From Kingdonia uniflora (lineage: Eukaryota > Streptophyta > Magnoliopsida > Ranunculales > Circaeasteraceae), in contig JACGCM010000669.1 of assembly GCA_014058105.1 (NCBI GenBank), forward strand, positions 1,054,001-1,118,000: 64,000 nt of DNA. The letters are read 5' to 3'. The first letter of the stretch is position 1. Each line of letters starts with the position of its first letter. Of the stretch, positions 25,615-37,417 are shown piece after piece. A model generated the notes under the pieces. It was not told the DNA's origin, did no database searches, and saw only the letters and a list, made by a program, of their open reading frames with translations. A program made the position numbers and the translations under genes.

Positions 25615-28600
25615 TGTCACGCCCCAAAATCCAGTAATTGGTAGCTTGACCAATTACTAGATCCGAAGCTGTGCAGGTCGCGAAATCTACAGATTTGCCC
25701 CATGAACAACCGAGCCGTAGACGAATTTTGGCCCAGTCATTTACAATAGTATCACAACAGAGTAATAAGAAAACATAAACAGCGGAAGACTAAGATAACA
25801 ATTATCTAAACATGAGATTCTACAAACCTCTACGCAGCAAGCCCAAAAGTAACAACTGGAGAATGAGCCTCTAACTCAGCTCCCCAAAGATCACCACAGC
25901 AGCAACTAAAACCTGAAACAACCTGCCACTGAAAGGGAGATGCGAGAGTGAGCAAACAACGATCTCACTAACTCCCAAGAATAGCTAAACGATTATACTA
26001 ACCAATGAGATGGAGATAAGTAGTAATGATAGTGGGATATAATAATATCTAACGATAAACAATGTATATGTAATCTATATACATATAGGATAACTAATAA
26101 GTATATGCATGTATACTAATTCTAATAAATCTATCTATAAATATACCTTGTGCAAAGGAATGCTAATCTACACTCCAGTCACAAGGACCACTAACTACAC
26201 TTTAATCACCACCGTGGCTCTCAGCGCCACGCGCAACTAATCTATCTCAGAGATACAATCACACGCAAGGGTAAACAACCCTCGGTTCACAGTAATCCAA
26301 CAAGGTTACCCAAACCCTAACCAAGTACAACCCTAAAGTTATCATAAGCTAAGCGGGATTGCCCACAACCAGATATCGGCCTAAAGCTCACAGCAGCCAA
26401 CCAGATTAATTAACCTAATAAATTATATTATATACAGAAGGAGGAACAGATGTAGAGTGGAGAGGAATATACAGAAGGAAGAGGAATCTAATTACACCAT
26501 AAATCAATTAGGAGAAGATGAATTTAATAAGCGGAGAAGAATATGAGGAACTAGGATAATCCCATAATTATCCCAATGCAATGATATGTTATGCTGATGA
26601 TATGATGGAATTAGATAATCTTATGATTATCCTAAGTGCAGAAGATTCTATATTAAACGTAATGCAGAAAGGGTTAAGGATTTCCATCAGAAGGACCTAG
26701 GATAAGGAAGTATGCGGAGATGCAATGATATACTTGATGATGATGATGATGATGTTATGATGCAGATTGGTTTATGGTGAAGTGGGATAGTCCCATGCCT
26801 ATCCCAATGCTGAATGATTTAGCGATGTCAACCCAAAGGGCTAGCCCCAAAGACTAAAGTGGGCGGACAACTGCTGAAAAAGGATTTACCTTACCGGATA
26901 TTGTTGGATACAAGGGTACGATATACTGTACTAGCTCGACCAGACTAAGAGATATAAACATAGGTATTTCAACCTCGCCTGAGGAGTTTGGGCACCAGGA
27001 ACTAGCATTCAACCATAACTTCACTCGCAGGAGAAGACTGGGCACCAGAAAATAGTATCCAACCATGTCTCTCTTCGTAGGACGAGACTGGGCACCAGGA
27101 AAACTAATCCAACCATATCATCACCTCTAAAACTTTAACCCAATCCAGGGATCCTATCAACCTATTGGGGCCAGCTGATGCGGAGTTGCTTATGTATCCA
27201 ATCGCAGTAAGATAAAGAGAGAATATATTATCTATGGATGTGAGCATGATCCTAGAGACTCAAACACAACTGCTATTAACACAGCCAGTACACAATAGGA
27301 TAACCACCTGCTTGAGAGCGTGGTAACCAAAACTAACACAGATGCCCTCCTGTGACTCAGTTGCACCATCTAAACCTAGATGAAACAGCAACTTAACCGT
27401 CACGACATCTAAACGACATCAGTCTCTAAGATTCATTAAAGCAATATGATTACCATCAAGTACAACAATACTCTAGTTGTCAACACAGACTAGTACTCAT
27501 GGGGTGACCTACAAGAGTCCAACAAGTAGTCAACAATCCCCAATAACAAAACTGCCTCACAATCCTCCTAATCATGTACATAAGTCTCCAACACGGATGT
27601 ACAGGAACCGGATTCAACAGGAGGTTTCAGTCGCATTCCAACATCTCGGGTGACGTACAACTTCATAAACCACCTGGCTCAGCCGTGGATCTCACTGAGC
27701 CATGCTGTCTCACTGCCTCCAAGATGACGGAAGGGAACACAGCCCTAACAGCCTCATCCCAAGAAAAGAAGGCTTACGAGTAAGCTCTAATATCTTTAAG
27801 AATCATAAGGACAATAAGTGTCACAGCACGATAAGCAAACAATCCTAAAGCAAACTATCGGAAGTTCAACATCCACAACCAACCACCACGGACAAGCCGT
27901 CTACTCACCATCAACGACTAACAGTCTAGGAGATACCACACTTCCATATGGAATCCAATATTCCAAACAACCACCAATCACAATGACAGTGCTCAAGGAC
28001 TGGGCCTGGAGAACACAGAGTACACCTAGACTAGTTCTAAGACTAATCAAAATAATAGCAGGCAAGAGGACGAGCTCTAAATCGAAGACCATGTCTTACT
28101 GAAGCTATATCGCCCTAAGACTACCCTGGAACCAAATCCAGCAACCCAAACTAACCAAGGTGTTATACTATAGGGTGAGAACTATAGTCTTTAAACTACA
28201 CTATCTCAGAGAAATGGCAGCTAACCACAAGCTGTCCATGCGTCTCTACTAATCGTCAAACTGAGTTACTAGTGCCCTGAAACAAGCTGGGCACCCTAGT
28301 AACTAACCAACAATACCATACTCAATATATTATATTATATATATATATATAGCGACGCTGAGGCGTCACAACATACTGAGAAATGCCTTTGTTATCAACC
28401 TCAACGAAGAAAAGATTCGGGATAACCACCCTCAATAAATTGTTTTAAGAGGAATCTCATGAGTCATCTTCACATCGACGACAACAGTGAATAACCTCCC
28501 CTGGCTAATCATAACCTACGGATTCTATCTAGTAACTAAACTCACATAATTACGGGATTTACTAACTTATCAAACCCTTAAATATTCTTGCCTAAGGTAT

Positions 28601-30218
28601 GCCAAACGGATAACCCGTAAAAGTGTCATAAGCAATTAACCCATATACTAACCTAATCACAATTACAAATATACTAAACTATGCATTTCTATAACTCACG
28701 AATCAACATAATAATCTAGTTACTCAGGAAGATAAAACTCGCCTGACAAAACCACGCTCGGAACGACTATCTCAGCGAAACTGTCCAAACAACACCCCAA
28801 CGGAAATGTACTCCGCGAATCGACTTCTGGAACTCCAAATCAATCACGGAAAGGACCAGGAACACCACAACATCAACCACTATCAAGGCCCAGAGCCCAA
28901 TCGCAATTCTAATAAAGGATAACCGCCTGAAACTGCGTTTCAGATCAGCACCACAACTGAATCAGCAACTAAACCTCACTCCCCATCACACTAAACCCCA
29001 ATCACCACCACCGAACAGCTACAAGGAAAACCCAATAATCAACATCACAATAACCAACTCAAATCCGCCACTCTCAGGGCTCCAAAAGAACGAAAAATTA
29101 GCTATTCAAATCAGATTATCAGGGGGGAAAAGCAGTTCATAAAAGGAGGAAAACAGTTTACCAAAGGGGGGAAAATAGTTAGGTGATACAAACTGATTTC
29201 AGATCTCCGGAACACCACAACGTCAACCACTACGAAGTACTGGACCCCAACCACAAAACCAACAAATGATTTCTTACCCAAAACCGAATATCAAGTCAGC
29301 CCTACACCTGAATTTCAGTAACTGAAACTGCATCAAAACCCAACCAACAATCACCAACAATCCAACCCATACCTGCAATTAACCACACACTTCTATAAAC
29401 CCCAATACTCCACAATCAAACTCAATCCACCAATAATCGCAAACCCTAAAATCAGCCCTAACAATCACAAGGGTACCAACTGAAATCAACCAACAATAAG
29501 AAGAGAAAAAGGAGGAATAACTTACCAGAGTAGGGGTGGCTGGAAACGGCGTGGAACGGCGACGAATTTGGTGAGCGAAGAGTGGAAAATCAGCTCTCTC
29601 TCCACTCCGAAGAACAACAACACCTCTCTCTACAATCTAGAACTGAAATTGGGTGGTAGGGGATGATTCCCCAAGCTCCAATTCAAGTAGGGAAGGAGAA
29701 GGAAGTGAAGGAAAGGAGGAAAGGGTTCTTTGGAGTCGGTTGTGAGGAGAGGAAAGAATTGTGAGGAGAAAAAAGAGAAGAATTTGTATTTATAGGTGAA
29801 GGGCAACGTTTATCTCGAGGAAAGACCAACGCCCAAAAATCTCCCAAAAAGACCCAACTTGGTCGTCTGAACGTGCCCTTTGTTCGAACATTTCTATACA
29901 GTCCTGAAACAAAGCAGTTGGTAAAAAGAAATCTATCAATGGAAAATCACAGAAATCCAAGGCTAACCAACGATTCCCCAGAATCACATCCACATCACTA
30001 CACCACCATAAAACGCCATCACCAACCCACATAGGGGTTCCCAAGGTCACCATATAATCTAATCTGCCCTAAACTACTGAAACCATCGGAAGGAAACAAC
30101 ACAGAACCTGCCAATATAAATAATACGAATGCATAACGAATAACATATAGGAATAACAATACTAATACTTAATAATAAACAACAAAAAAAAATTACCCTG
30201 AAATTCTGGGACATTACA
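25615..30218 (-). mobile_element. solo LTR-like unit, 4.6 kb, nested in the Tat element
   Basis: The unit begins TGTCACGCCCC and ends GGGACATTACA, and is flanked on both sides by GTTAC (25610-25614 and 30219-30223), a perfect 5-bp target duplication. Terminal TG/CA and 5-bp duplication mark an LTR retrotransposon product. I saw no second copy of either end inside and no pol domain, so the simplest reading is a solo LTR left by recombination. A TATA box on the minus strand indicates minus orientation, where the sequence starts TGTAATGTCCC and ends GGGGCGTGACA, like long LTRs of plant gypsy elements. It splits the Tat antisense ORF. Confidence 0.82.
29787..29794 (-). promoter_or_regulatory. TATA box in the nested LTR
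   Basis: Minus-strand CCTATAAATACAAA lies about 425 bp from the LTR's 5' edge (30218) and is followed by CT-rich leader-like sequence. It supports the minus orientation. Confidence 0.55.
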
Positions 30219-31100
30219 GTTACCCTCTACCCACACAGGGCGGTCGTACCATGATCTACCAGCAGATTCAAAGTCAAAGAATTTCGGCCTCGTTGAATCA
30301 CTATATAGGTAACCACTATTTTGACCTTCCATATACTTCTACTTATAAAACTTTAACACATCTTCAGCTACGAACTGATTCGCAGTCCCTTCCTTCCTCT
30401 ATTTTTCATTCAGTGCCTCACATACCCTCATCATCTCATAAACATTCTCATTTAACTGGGCAGGGCAACACTGTAGCACATTCATAACCCCTTTCTGAAA
30501 GTAGGTCAGCAGAATTCTAATGCCGTATACGACCTGATTTAAGAAACACAAAAAACCTCCCCTTGGACCTGATAACTCAAGCCCATTGTAATACGAGAGG
30601 TTAACCCCCTCACTAATACCTTTATCCTTTTTCCACTTTTTCAAATATGGAACTTGATAGTATATTGCTTCCTCCCCTTTTTCGGAGACATAGACTCTGA
30701 ACCAGAGACCTTGGTCCTCCACGTAACCTCCCCATTTTCCCTGTAATTTCTTTTTATTTTTCCATTACTCTTTCCCTATATCCACCCTCTCTCGGCATAT
30801 GACAAGGACTCTATTTTTCTCCCTTTTGTCTTCCTTCTCTTTCGCGTTCCCATATCCATTGGGCCCCACCACCTCTATAGTCGTCCCCACACTATTAGCA
30901 GTTTCATCCATTATACTACACTCGTTCCCCCTCCCTGAAGACGACGTGTCCTCAGAATCGAACGAGACTACAAATTTACTAGTAGGAATACTAGGTTTAG
31001 AACGCATACTGAACCTACAGATACAGAGACATATTTTATCATTATCGCTACACTACAAACAGTAAAAATAGACCCACCTTCTACCCAGTCAACACATCAT
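30219..31100 (-). pseudogene. antisense ORF of the Tat element, N-terminal half
   Basis: Minus-strand readings 31007-30765 (Ser-rich, MRSKPSIPTSKFVVSFDSED) and 30722-30399 (FRVYVSEKGEEAIYYQVPYL, GPRGFLCFLNQ-like, PAQLNENVYEMMRVCEALNE) continue through RSWYDRPVWVEGN to the GTTAC at 30223. Across the nested LTR the reading resumes as CMRVPDEPMPELNHRYYNPS (25613 downward), so the interrupted protein can be followed over the insertion. The Y/W/F-rich segment recalls conserved parts of antisense-encoded proteins of plant gypsy elements, but I cannot name a domain. Two stops occur just before the junction. Confidence 0.55.
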
Positions 31101-31307
31101 TTCAAAATTCTCTTTTCTTTACAAATACAAATATTTTCTCTCTCTACAGGCAACATACACATACAACATAACCTACACTACATGCCTCCCTCAATGAACT
31201 ATCAAATTCTCCAAATACAACATATTCAAAATACTTATACAGATTACTAAATCATACAGATTTCCAAATCACAGATTACTCATAAATCAAATAGACAGAG
31301 TTTTACA

Positions 31308-31610
31308 TTACCAACCTGTACTTGCCGAACAGCAATCATCTGCTTTGCCCGGACGTCTTTTCGAAAATGAGCTATCCCGTCGTCTCTCTGACAATTTCCT
31401 ATTACTTGATGAAGAACTCTTTCCCAAATCACACTCAGCACTCAAACGCTTCCTCTCCTTGATAATGAGATTTGCACAACTTTTTTCTCTCCCTACAACT
31501 GTAGATAATTTATGAAGGAGAGAGAGTTGAGTTTTTATACTTTCCCTCGATTTATGAAACGATGACTCTTTCTGACACGCGTCAGTCATCCCTACTACTA
31601 TTATAGGCAC
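31308..31610 (-). pseudogene. Ser/Arg/Lys-rich antisense ORF fragment in the Tat 3' region
   Basis: A 100-residue minus-strand reading. It has a basic, serine-rich half (KSSSSSNRKLSERRRDSSFS) and no recognisable domain. Its place in the series of antisense readings suggests it is an upstream piece of the same antisense transcript unit. It could also be chance. Confidence 0.35.
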
Positions 31611-32017
31611 GTCTTTTTATTTTAAAACATCATCATGACTTATGTGATAACGTCTACTGTCATCACGTCTATCCATATTATATGTCATTCAAAGTTTTAC
31701 ACCTTTTCCTCAACACAGTACAGAACGACCAATCATCTTACTTTTATACTCTACCAAGATCGTACAATATTCCTAAAATAACTCAATTTTTAAAATTTGA
31801 AGATATCAATATAGTTGGTAAAATCCTACAACTGTCTCTCACAATATCCGTACACAAAGAGTAAAACAAAATACTTTATTATTGTAATAAGATCGAGACA
31901 TCATATAGTTTATTCTCTCACAACCACTCGTGTTACAATTATTCAAACCCAACCACAAAATACTCCAATCACAGATTACTTTTAACAAGCTTCTTGAACT
32001 CGAGCTTACCGAGCTCC

Positions 32018-32374
32018 TCAATTACATCTACAATAGCCCCGATGGTTCGGTTCCCCACACAGAATTATCTCTTTATTTGTTGCCCTTACATCCTCTTCAA
32101 CGATCTTATCACATGCGAGTTGTCGAACAGTCAGTTCTCGCACCCTGGGATCCAATAGAGACCTACAAAAAATGTTACACCAAACAAAATGATCTTGTTG
32201 CACACGCCTGCCTTCATCGTCTAGCCCGACAAGATTCAATGGCCATTCTGGAAGTACGCCATCATACGACAATTGACAAAAATAATGCTCACGAAGTTCG
32301 ACAACCTTGATCTGAAAATGACCGTCTATGGCATATTGAGCATGCCTCGCATACTGAGAACGAGTCCTCACCAT
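32018..32374 (-). CDS. antisense ORF in the Tat 3' region, MVRTRSQ type
   Basis: A 118-residue minus-strand reading beginning MVRTRSQYARHAQYAIDG, followed by VELREHYFCQLSYDGVLPEW and a C-terminal half with NKEIILCGEPNH. I do not recognise the family. Its start resembles that of the reading at 33576 (MVMTRTQAR). Both lie between the antisense ORF and the 3' LTR, so either could be the first exon of the antisense gene. Whether it is expressed is unknown. Confidence 0.35.
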   Translation of the reverse strand: MVRTRSQYARHAQYAIDGHFQIKVVELREHYFCQLSYDGVLPEWPLNLVGLDDEGRRVQQDHFVWCNIFCRSLLDPRVRELTVRQLACDKIVEEDVRATNKEIILCGEPNHRGYCRCN

Positions 32375-33210
32375 GGTTAGTCAAACTACCTCCAGAGAAC
32401 GATTATCCCCGTTGAAGGTACAACTCATACCAGCCGCGATTCCTAATTTTATAGCCACCAGAAAGATTTGTGAAGATATTACCTCACTGATTCAGAAGAA
32501 GAGTATATTATTCAATCAATATTCGAGGAACGACAGAAGTTCATCATCAATTATAGAAATATTATGACAACTCTTTGTTTCCCTATCATAACGTATCTCA
32601 TCAGATTTTATACGGACATGGCAGCAAATAAGATAACAGCCAATCCAGCAGTTCTACACACAGCCACACATTAACCCTGTCTCACAGTTCGTATAAATCT
32701 GACATCCAGTTCGCATAAATAGCTCGACCTCCTCTATACTGGTATTTCTAACAAGTCGTTCATCTCAATCACATTCTCGTCCTCCTCTAAATTTTACCTC
32801 AACTATCACTACCATTTTCCCTTCATACCTAAACATCTATGTTACTAGCGCCTATGTTACAAACAGAAAGTGAAACAAACGAGCTCGAGACAAACTATCA
32901 TCATAACAGAGCATAAATATTTCATTCAGTCCAAAAGTTTCTCTTACAAAATACTTTACAGAAGAATACAAAGATTTTACAGAGTACTTCAATTTACATC
33001 AAGTATCAGCTTGATATTTTTCTTGGCACGAAGAGTCAACAGAAGAGGCAGATTCCAAACTTTGATCCCATGCTGCAAGACTAAGGGAAGTTAGAACCAG
33101 ACATCACAGATGAAAGATCTTCTTTATGGCCAAAGAGCTATAATCTATGGAAGAAATTGATCATCTACATCCTCATCACCTCCTTGCATGCTAGAGACAG
33201 ACGAAAGGCC

Positions 33211-33576
33211 TCATTTCTTCAGCAAGACCCACTCATTAGCAGGGTATCGATGAGACTCCCTCGGCCGAACGCCTGTCGCTTCATCTTTAGTTGTAGCAGC
33301 TTCCTCCGCCAGCAACTGAAGACCGTTACGACGTTTTGCCTCAGATGTTAACAGGTAATGGAAACGTACCATTTGGAAGTGGTCATCCCCTGCCTCCATC
33401 ACTTCTTCATATGACATATGATGAAAAGTGAGAGAAACCAGAATTGGAGTAGGCAGATGCAGCGGCTGGTAACCGAAGTACCTGATCCGCAATTTCTCCA
33501 TCTTCCTCTGAATCCTAGACTCTCGGGCCTGAGTCCTAGTCATCACCATTTTTACCACAGTAAACAAAAAAGGCAT
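33211..33576 (-). CDS. antisense ORF next to the Tat 3' LTR, MVMTRTQ type
   Basis: A 121-residue minus-strand reading. The internal start MVMTRTQARESRIQRKMEKL is basic. It is followed by FHHMSYEEVMEAGDDHFQMV and RFHYLLTSEAKRRNGLQLLA. No known domain is recognised. It starts about 300 bp inside the 3' LTR, where an antisense promoter in the LTR could drive it. Similar small openings to 32374 suggest a duplicated or alternative first exon. Confidence 0.35.
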   Translation of the reverse strand: MPFLFTVVKMVMTRTQARESRIQRKMEKLRIRYFGYQPLHLPTPILVSLTFHHMSYEEVMEAGDDHFQMVRFHYLLTSEAKRRNGLQLLAEEAATTKDEATGVRPRESHRYPANEWVLLKK

Positions 33577-33862
33577 AAATCAGAGACCCTCCAAATCAAA
33601 GAAGGTTTGCTCCTACCACTCAACTCAGAGTGTCTTTTATACACGGATCAACATTCAAAGCAGACCCTCCAAATTTCCAACGTCAAAAAGATTCCCCATG
33701 CAACAATATTTTACTACAGTCATTGGTTCTAGGAAACCCAGTAGACACCAGCAAAATTTAAAAATATATATTGGAAATGAATCTCAAGTATTAACTCCAC
33801 TATTTAATGATACTTCTCAACCAACATCACTCGCCTACAATGCTTCTCATACTGTTGGCTGA

Positions 33863-33873
33863 TAGGGGGCGGT
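33863..33873 (+). other. polypurine tract of the Tat element
   Basis: TAGGGGGCGGT directly before the 3' LTR is the expected site for plus-strand priming. Confidence 0.7.
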
Positions 33874-34633
33874 TGTAGTGGCTTATTTCGCATCTCGAGC
33901 TCATGCCTCATCTTCGAACTACATACAAACTTTCGATCTCAACAATAGAGGACGTGGCACAATCAAAAATAAGACAACAACGTCAGGAAACATATAAAAC
34001 ACGAGTTTATCAATCAACCACCACTCATCCCTGACGACACTCATACTATTGGTCGAGAGCCATCTTGTAATAGCTTATTTCGCATCTCGGACTCAAGCTT
34101 CGTCCTCGATCTCATTAACATACAGGAAGTACTACTAAAAACATGACCAACTTCCCTCAATTCGAGACATCACTTTCGACCTCTACACTAACAGTTCGAT
34201 CTGTGCAAAGCGTACAGTCAGCAATAGACCCGTTGTACAACAGCAAAGATTGGAATGTTACATAATCTGGTCAAAGAATATCTCATACACGCTTTTTAAC
34301 GTCCATCATTAAGGGACTTTATGGTCGTCAAACGGTCATATTGGAGAACCTATAAAGAGACCCGGAGAACTGCAGATGAAAGAAAAAAGCGCTCGATACA
34401 GAAAAATTCTTACTCCGTTATCTTACATTATTATAATACTCATTGTAATAGATTAGCAATCTCAATAAGATCACCATCACTTTCTCAAAATCCTCAAGAA
34501 AGGTCGTAGTTTTTAACCTCTTCAAAGGTTTTTCACGCTAAACCATCTTGTTATTTGTTATCTATTGTGCTTGAACGTTCTGAGTATATATGGTGTAAAG
34601 GCTAAGTCCGAATCCCAGAATTAGGCTATTACA
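33874..34633 (+). repeat. 3' LTR of the Tat element
   Basis: A 760-bp repeat matching 14195-14953. It starts TGTAGTGGC and ends GGCTATTACA, followed by the right target duplication GTTAA (34634-34638). Confidence 0.93.
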
Positions 34634-34638
34634 GTTAA

Positions 34639-37417
34639 GGTAATTTCGACAATAGACACGGACAACTGACGTCGTTATCCTTTTCTCATCAATATCTAAT
34701 ATAAGAGAGACCTCCTGACGTCGGTCTGACTAATATACCGCTAAACAGTGGGGAGACCGACGCAATTATTTTTTTTAGTCAATATAGTGTGCCTTCAGCA
34801 GTACACTTTTCTAGCTTAGGACTTAGATAAAATTACAGTAGTTGTTGTAAGAAAATCAATTCTTTCATGGTTGGAGCTACATACTTTTTACACATTATAA
34901 TACAGTGATGTGCCTTCATTCCTACAATCTCATTACAACCACCATACCACCATATCTTAAACTTGTAATCTACTTCATTCATACTGTTTACACATATTTC
35001 CCTCTACGACAATTAAATTCGGCAGTATTATCAAGCCCTCCACAACTTTACTGTTCTTAAATTGTATCATGTTTTGTGGTGCAAATGTATTTTATAATGT
35101 TCTTATTTATCACATTGTAACTCTTGAAATGCTAGAAGAACTTCAGGAAGTTTCCGTCAAGTTATTGCATGAAATATATTATAAATTTGAATAGCTGTTA
35201 AAAGTATCAAAATATTAGGGGAATGCGTCCCTCGAAAAGTTCTCTGTCAAAAGTTGGTACATTCTCACATATTCTGGTAGTGCATTAGAGATTTCACCAG
35301 ACGGCTTATTCTTCTAACCCAAGAAAATTTAGCAAGAACGGTAAAAGCATTCTTGGATAAACCAAGATATATTGATGGGGAGAATATCCCTAACTTTTCT
35401 AGGCATTGCTCCATTCAAAAAGAGCTCGCTCAATGGAGTGAAATTGCCGATGGAAGCCGAGGTAGAGATACTGGACATAAAATCCTTCAAACCAAAATCA
35501 AAGCCTTTAAAATACTAATCGAAAACCCGGTAAACAACTTCAATCCGATCTATAAACCATACCCAGTAGAAAAAGCATGCATTTTGAAGTAAAAAATTAT
35601 TCTTCAATCATAAACCCCATAATTGTAGGAAACTATCCCTCCAACTAGAGTAACAATGAGCTAGCTCAATGCCAGACTCACGCAAAATATACATAATATT
35701 CACCATGTAAAACAATGACACCTGACCACGAACACGTGCAAGGATACCTGCCCCCTACAAGCTGGCAGTTACAAGAAAAACCTCCACTATTTCCTTCAAC
35801 ACGCATACGAACTAAGGATGAGAGCTATAAAAAGGCTACCGGAGGTTTTATAGAGAGCCATCGTTAAAAAAAGCGTGAGTCAATAGAATAAGGATAACAG
35901 AGAAAGATGAACGGACCAAGGATTTTTGGATTCAAAAGATCTCAATTGTATCTAACATTCATTAGTCTTAAGTAATAAATATATTATTGGGTTTTACCTA
36001 TTTAGGTGTCATTTTATATTGTTATTTATTACATTTGTGTCACATATTTGGTGTAAGAGGCCTTTTGAGCTACGAATTTAGGTCCTTACAATAATCATAA
36101 CCAAATGAGAACCCACATATTAACCACTTTGATCATCAAATGAAAACCCTGCAAATCGAGAGAGTGAGATTGTACGAAACCACTAAAATCATCACTTCAA
36201 AATCATCACAGTGAGAGGACACCAAATCAGAAATCTATGTTGTTGAAAGTGAGAGAAACCCCAAAATAAATTAAAATTTGATGTGTTGGAGTCGTCAAAT
36301 GTGAGTTTGTTATGATCCATGGCAGCCATTGATGCCAATTCTAAAGTTTGACGAGTTGCAAGTGCTAAGAGAAATGAAATCGAGAGAAGAGAGAAGAGAT
36401 GTTTGAGTGAAAAAAGGAGATCTTATAGGCGTTACCATTTGAACTCCATCTCCATTAGTGGGATGACCATTGAAGGAAGATGAGAAGAGCAGATCGAGAG
36501 ATGTTTAAGAGCGAGAAGAGAATATGACAATTTTGCCCTTATCTGCTGTATTTCAAAAGTTCAAAATTATAGGGTGAATTCCGTAAACAAACACGGACAA
36601 CTCATTGACTATGTTGTTTCTCTGAAGGCTTAATTTATATATTATGACTTTACTTAAATAAAATAAAAAATAATGTAGAAAAGAACTCCTGACGACCTCG
36701 GTCTGATTATCTCCATTTTATTTATAGTACAACTAATCGTCCCAAGTAAAACGTTGTCAAATCATACCTTTTTGACTACTTTAATATGTCCTGATGCTGG
36801 GTCTAGAGTTGCATTTTCCAGCAGAGTTTGAGCTACTACCACCACCAATCACTGCTAGAGCATTTGTGCTAGTGCACGTAGCTCAAGCTCTAATCTCAAG
36901 CTTCAACCATGAAGCACTAGTGGAAATGATCATAATCCCCATTTTATAGTTCAACTATGCATCCCACAGTGAAAAGTCTACAAAGTATACCTTTTTGAGT
37001 GCTTTTGCTATGTTTCTGAGTGATTCAGAGGATTTTGCTACTGAAATGATGAACAATATAAACAAATTTGTTCAAAGTGATGGGAAAATTTAGGATTGGC
37101 AATTCCAAGAATAAGAATATAATTAATAATGTAAACCTATATCTTACCTTGCATGTCAGAGTCATAACACTACAATAGAGCCTGTCTGTCCATAAAGTGT
37201 ATTTTCTTCTCTCAACTATGGAAAGGCGATCAATATTCACTACATTATTCCAGATCTTCTAAGGAACATTCCCTATGTTGATTTTTTATATATGCAGGAA
37301 TGGAGCTTCTGTTGACACATTTGTTGTCCCGGGAAAAACTAAGAGATGCTCTACATGAATGTACCATTCAAGCTGGACTGAGCATTTTCGAAGGATGACC
37401 ATTTTGATTGTTGGTTC
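34639..37417. other. intergenic, repeat-derived; no gene recognised
   Basis: Between the Tat element and the 3' end of cpSRP54. Two segments share ACACGGACAACT and, 50-95 bp later, CTCCTGACG..CGGTCTGA (34658/34710 and 36588/36683), so this stretch probably contains remnants of one repeat family at both sides. A 79-residue plus-strand opening at 35353-35592 has no recognised homology. The cpSRP54 3' UTR should lie within about 300 bp left of 37418; its poly(A) site was not identified. Confidence 0.4.

Larger units (their letters stand above)
14195..34633 (+). mobile_element. Tat-lineage Ty3/gypsy LTR retrotransposon, 20.4 kb with a nested LTR
   Basis: Two long direct repeats that start TGTAGTGGC and end TTACA bound the element. 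The flanks are GTTTA on the left and GTTAA on the right, a 5-bp target duplication with one change. Inside, in order, are a primer-binding site, gag, protease, RT, RNaseH, a second RNaseH-like domain, integrase, a tandem-repeat block, a long antisense coding region and a polypurine tract. The second RNaseH of RVT_3 type, the large size, the satellite-like 3' block and the antisense ORF are known traits of the plant Tat lineage (Grande, Retand and relatives). Coding regions have many stops and frameshifts, so the copy is not autonomous. Without the nested LTR it would be about 15.8 kb. LTR divergence looks roughly 5-8% by eye. Confidence 0.92.

Noticed and set aside
35353..35592. 79-residue plus-strand reading as a gene
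   Set aside because: No homology recognised, surrounded by repeat remnants, no splice or start context.
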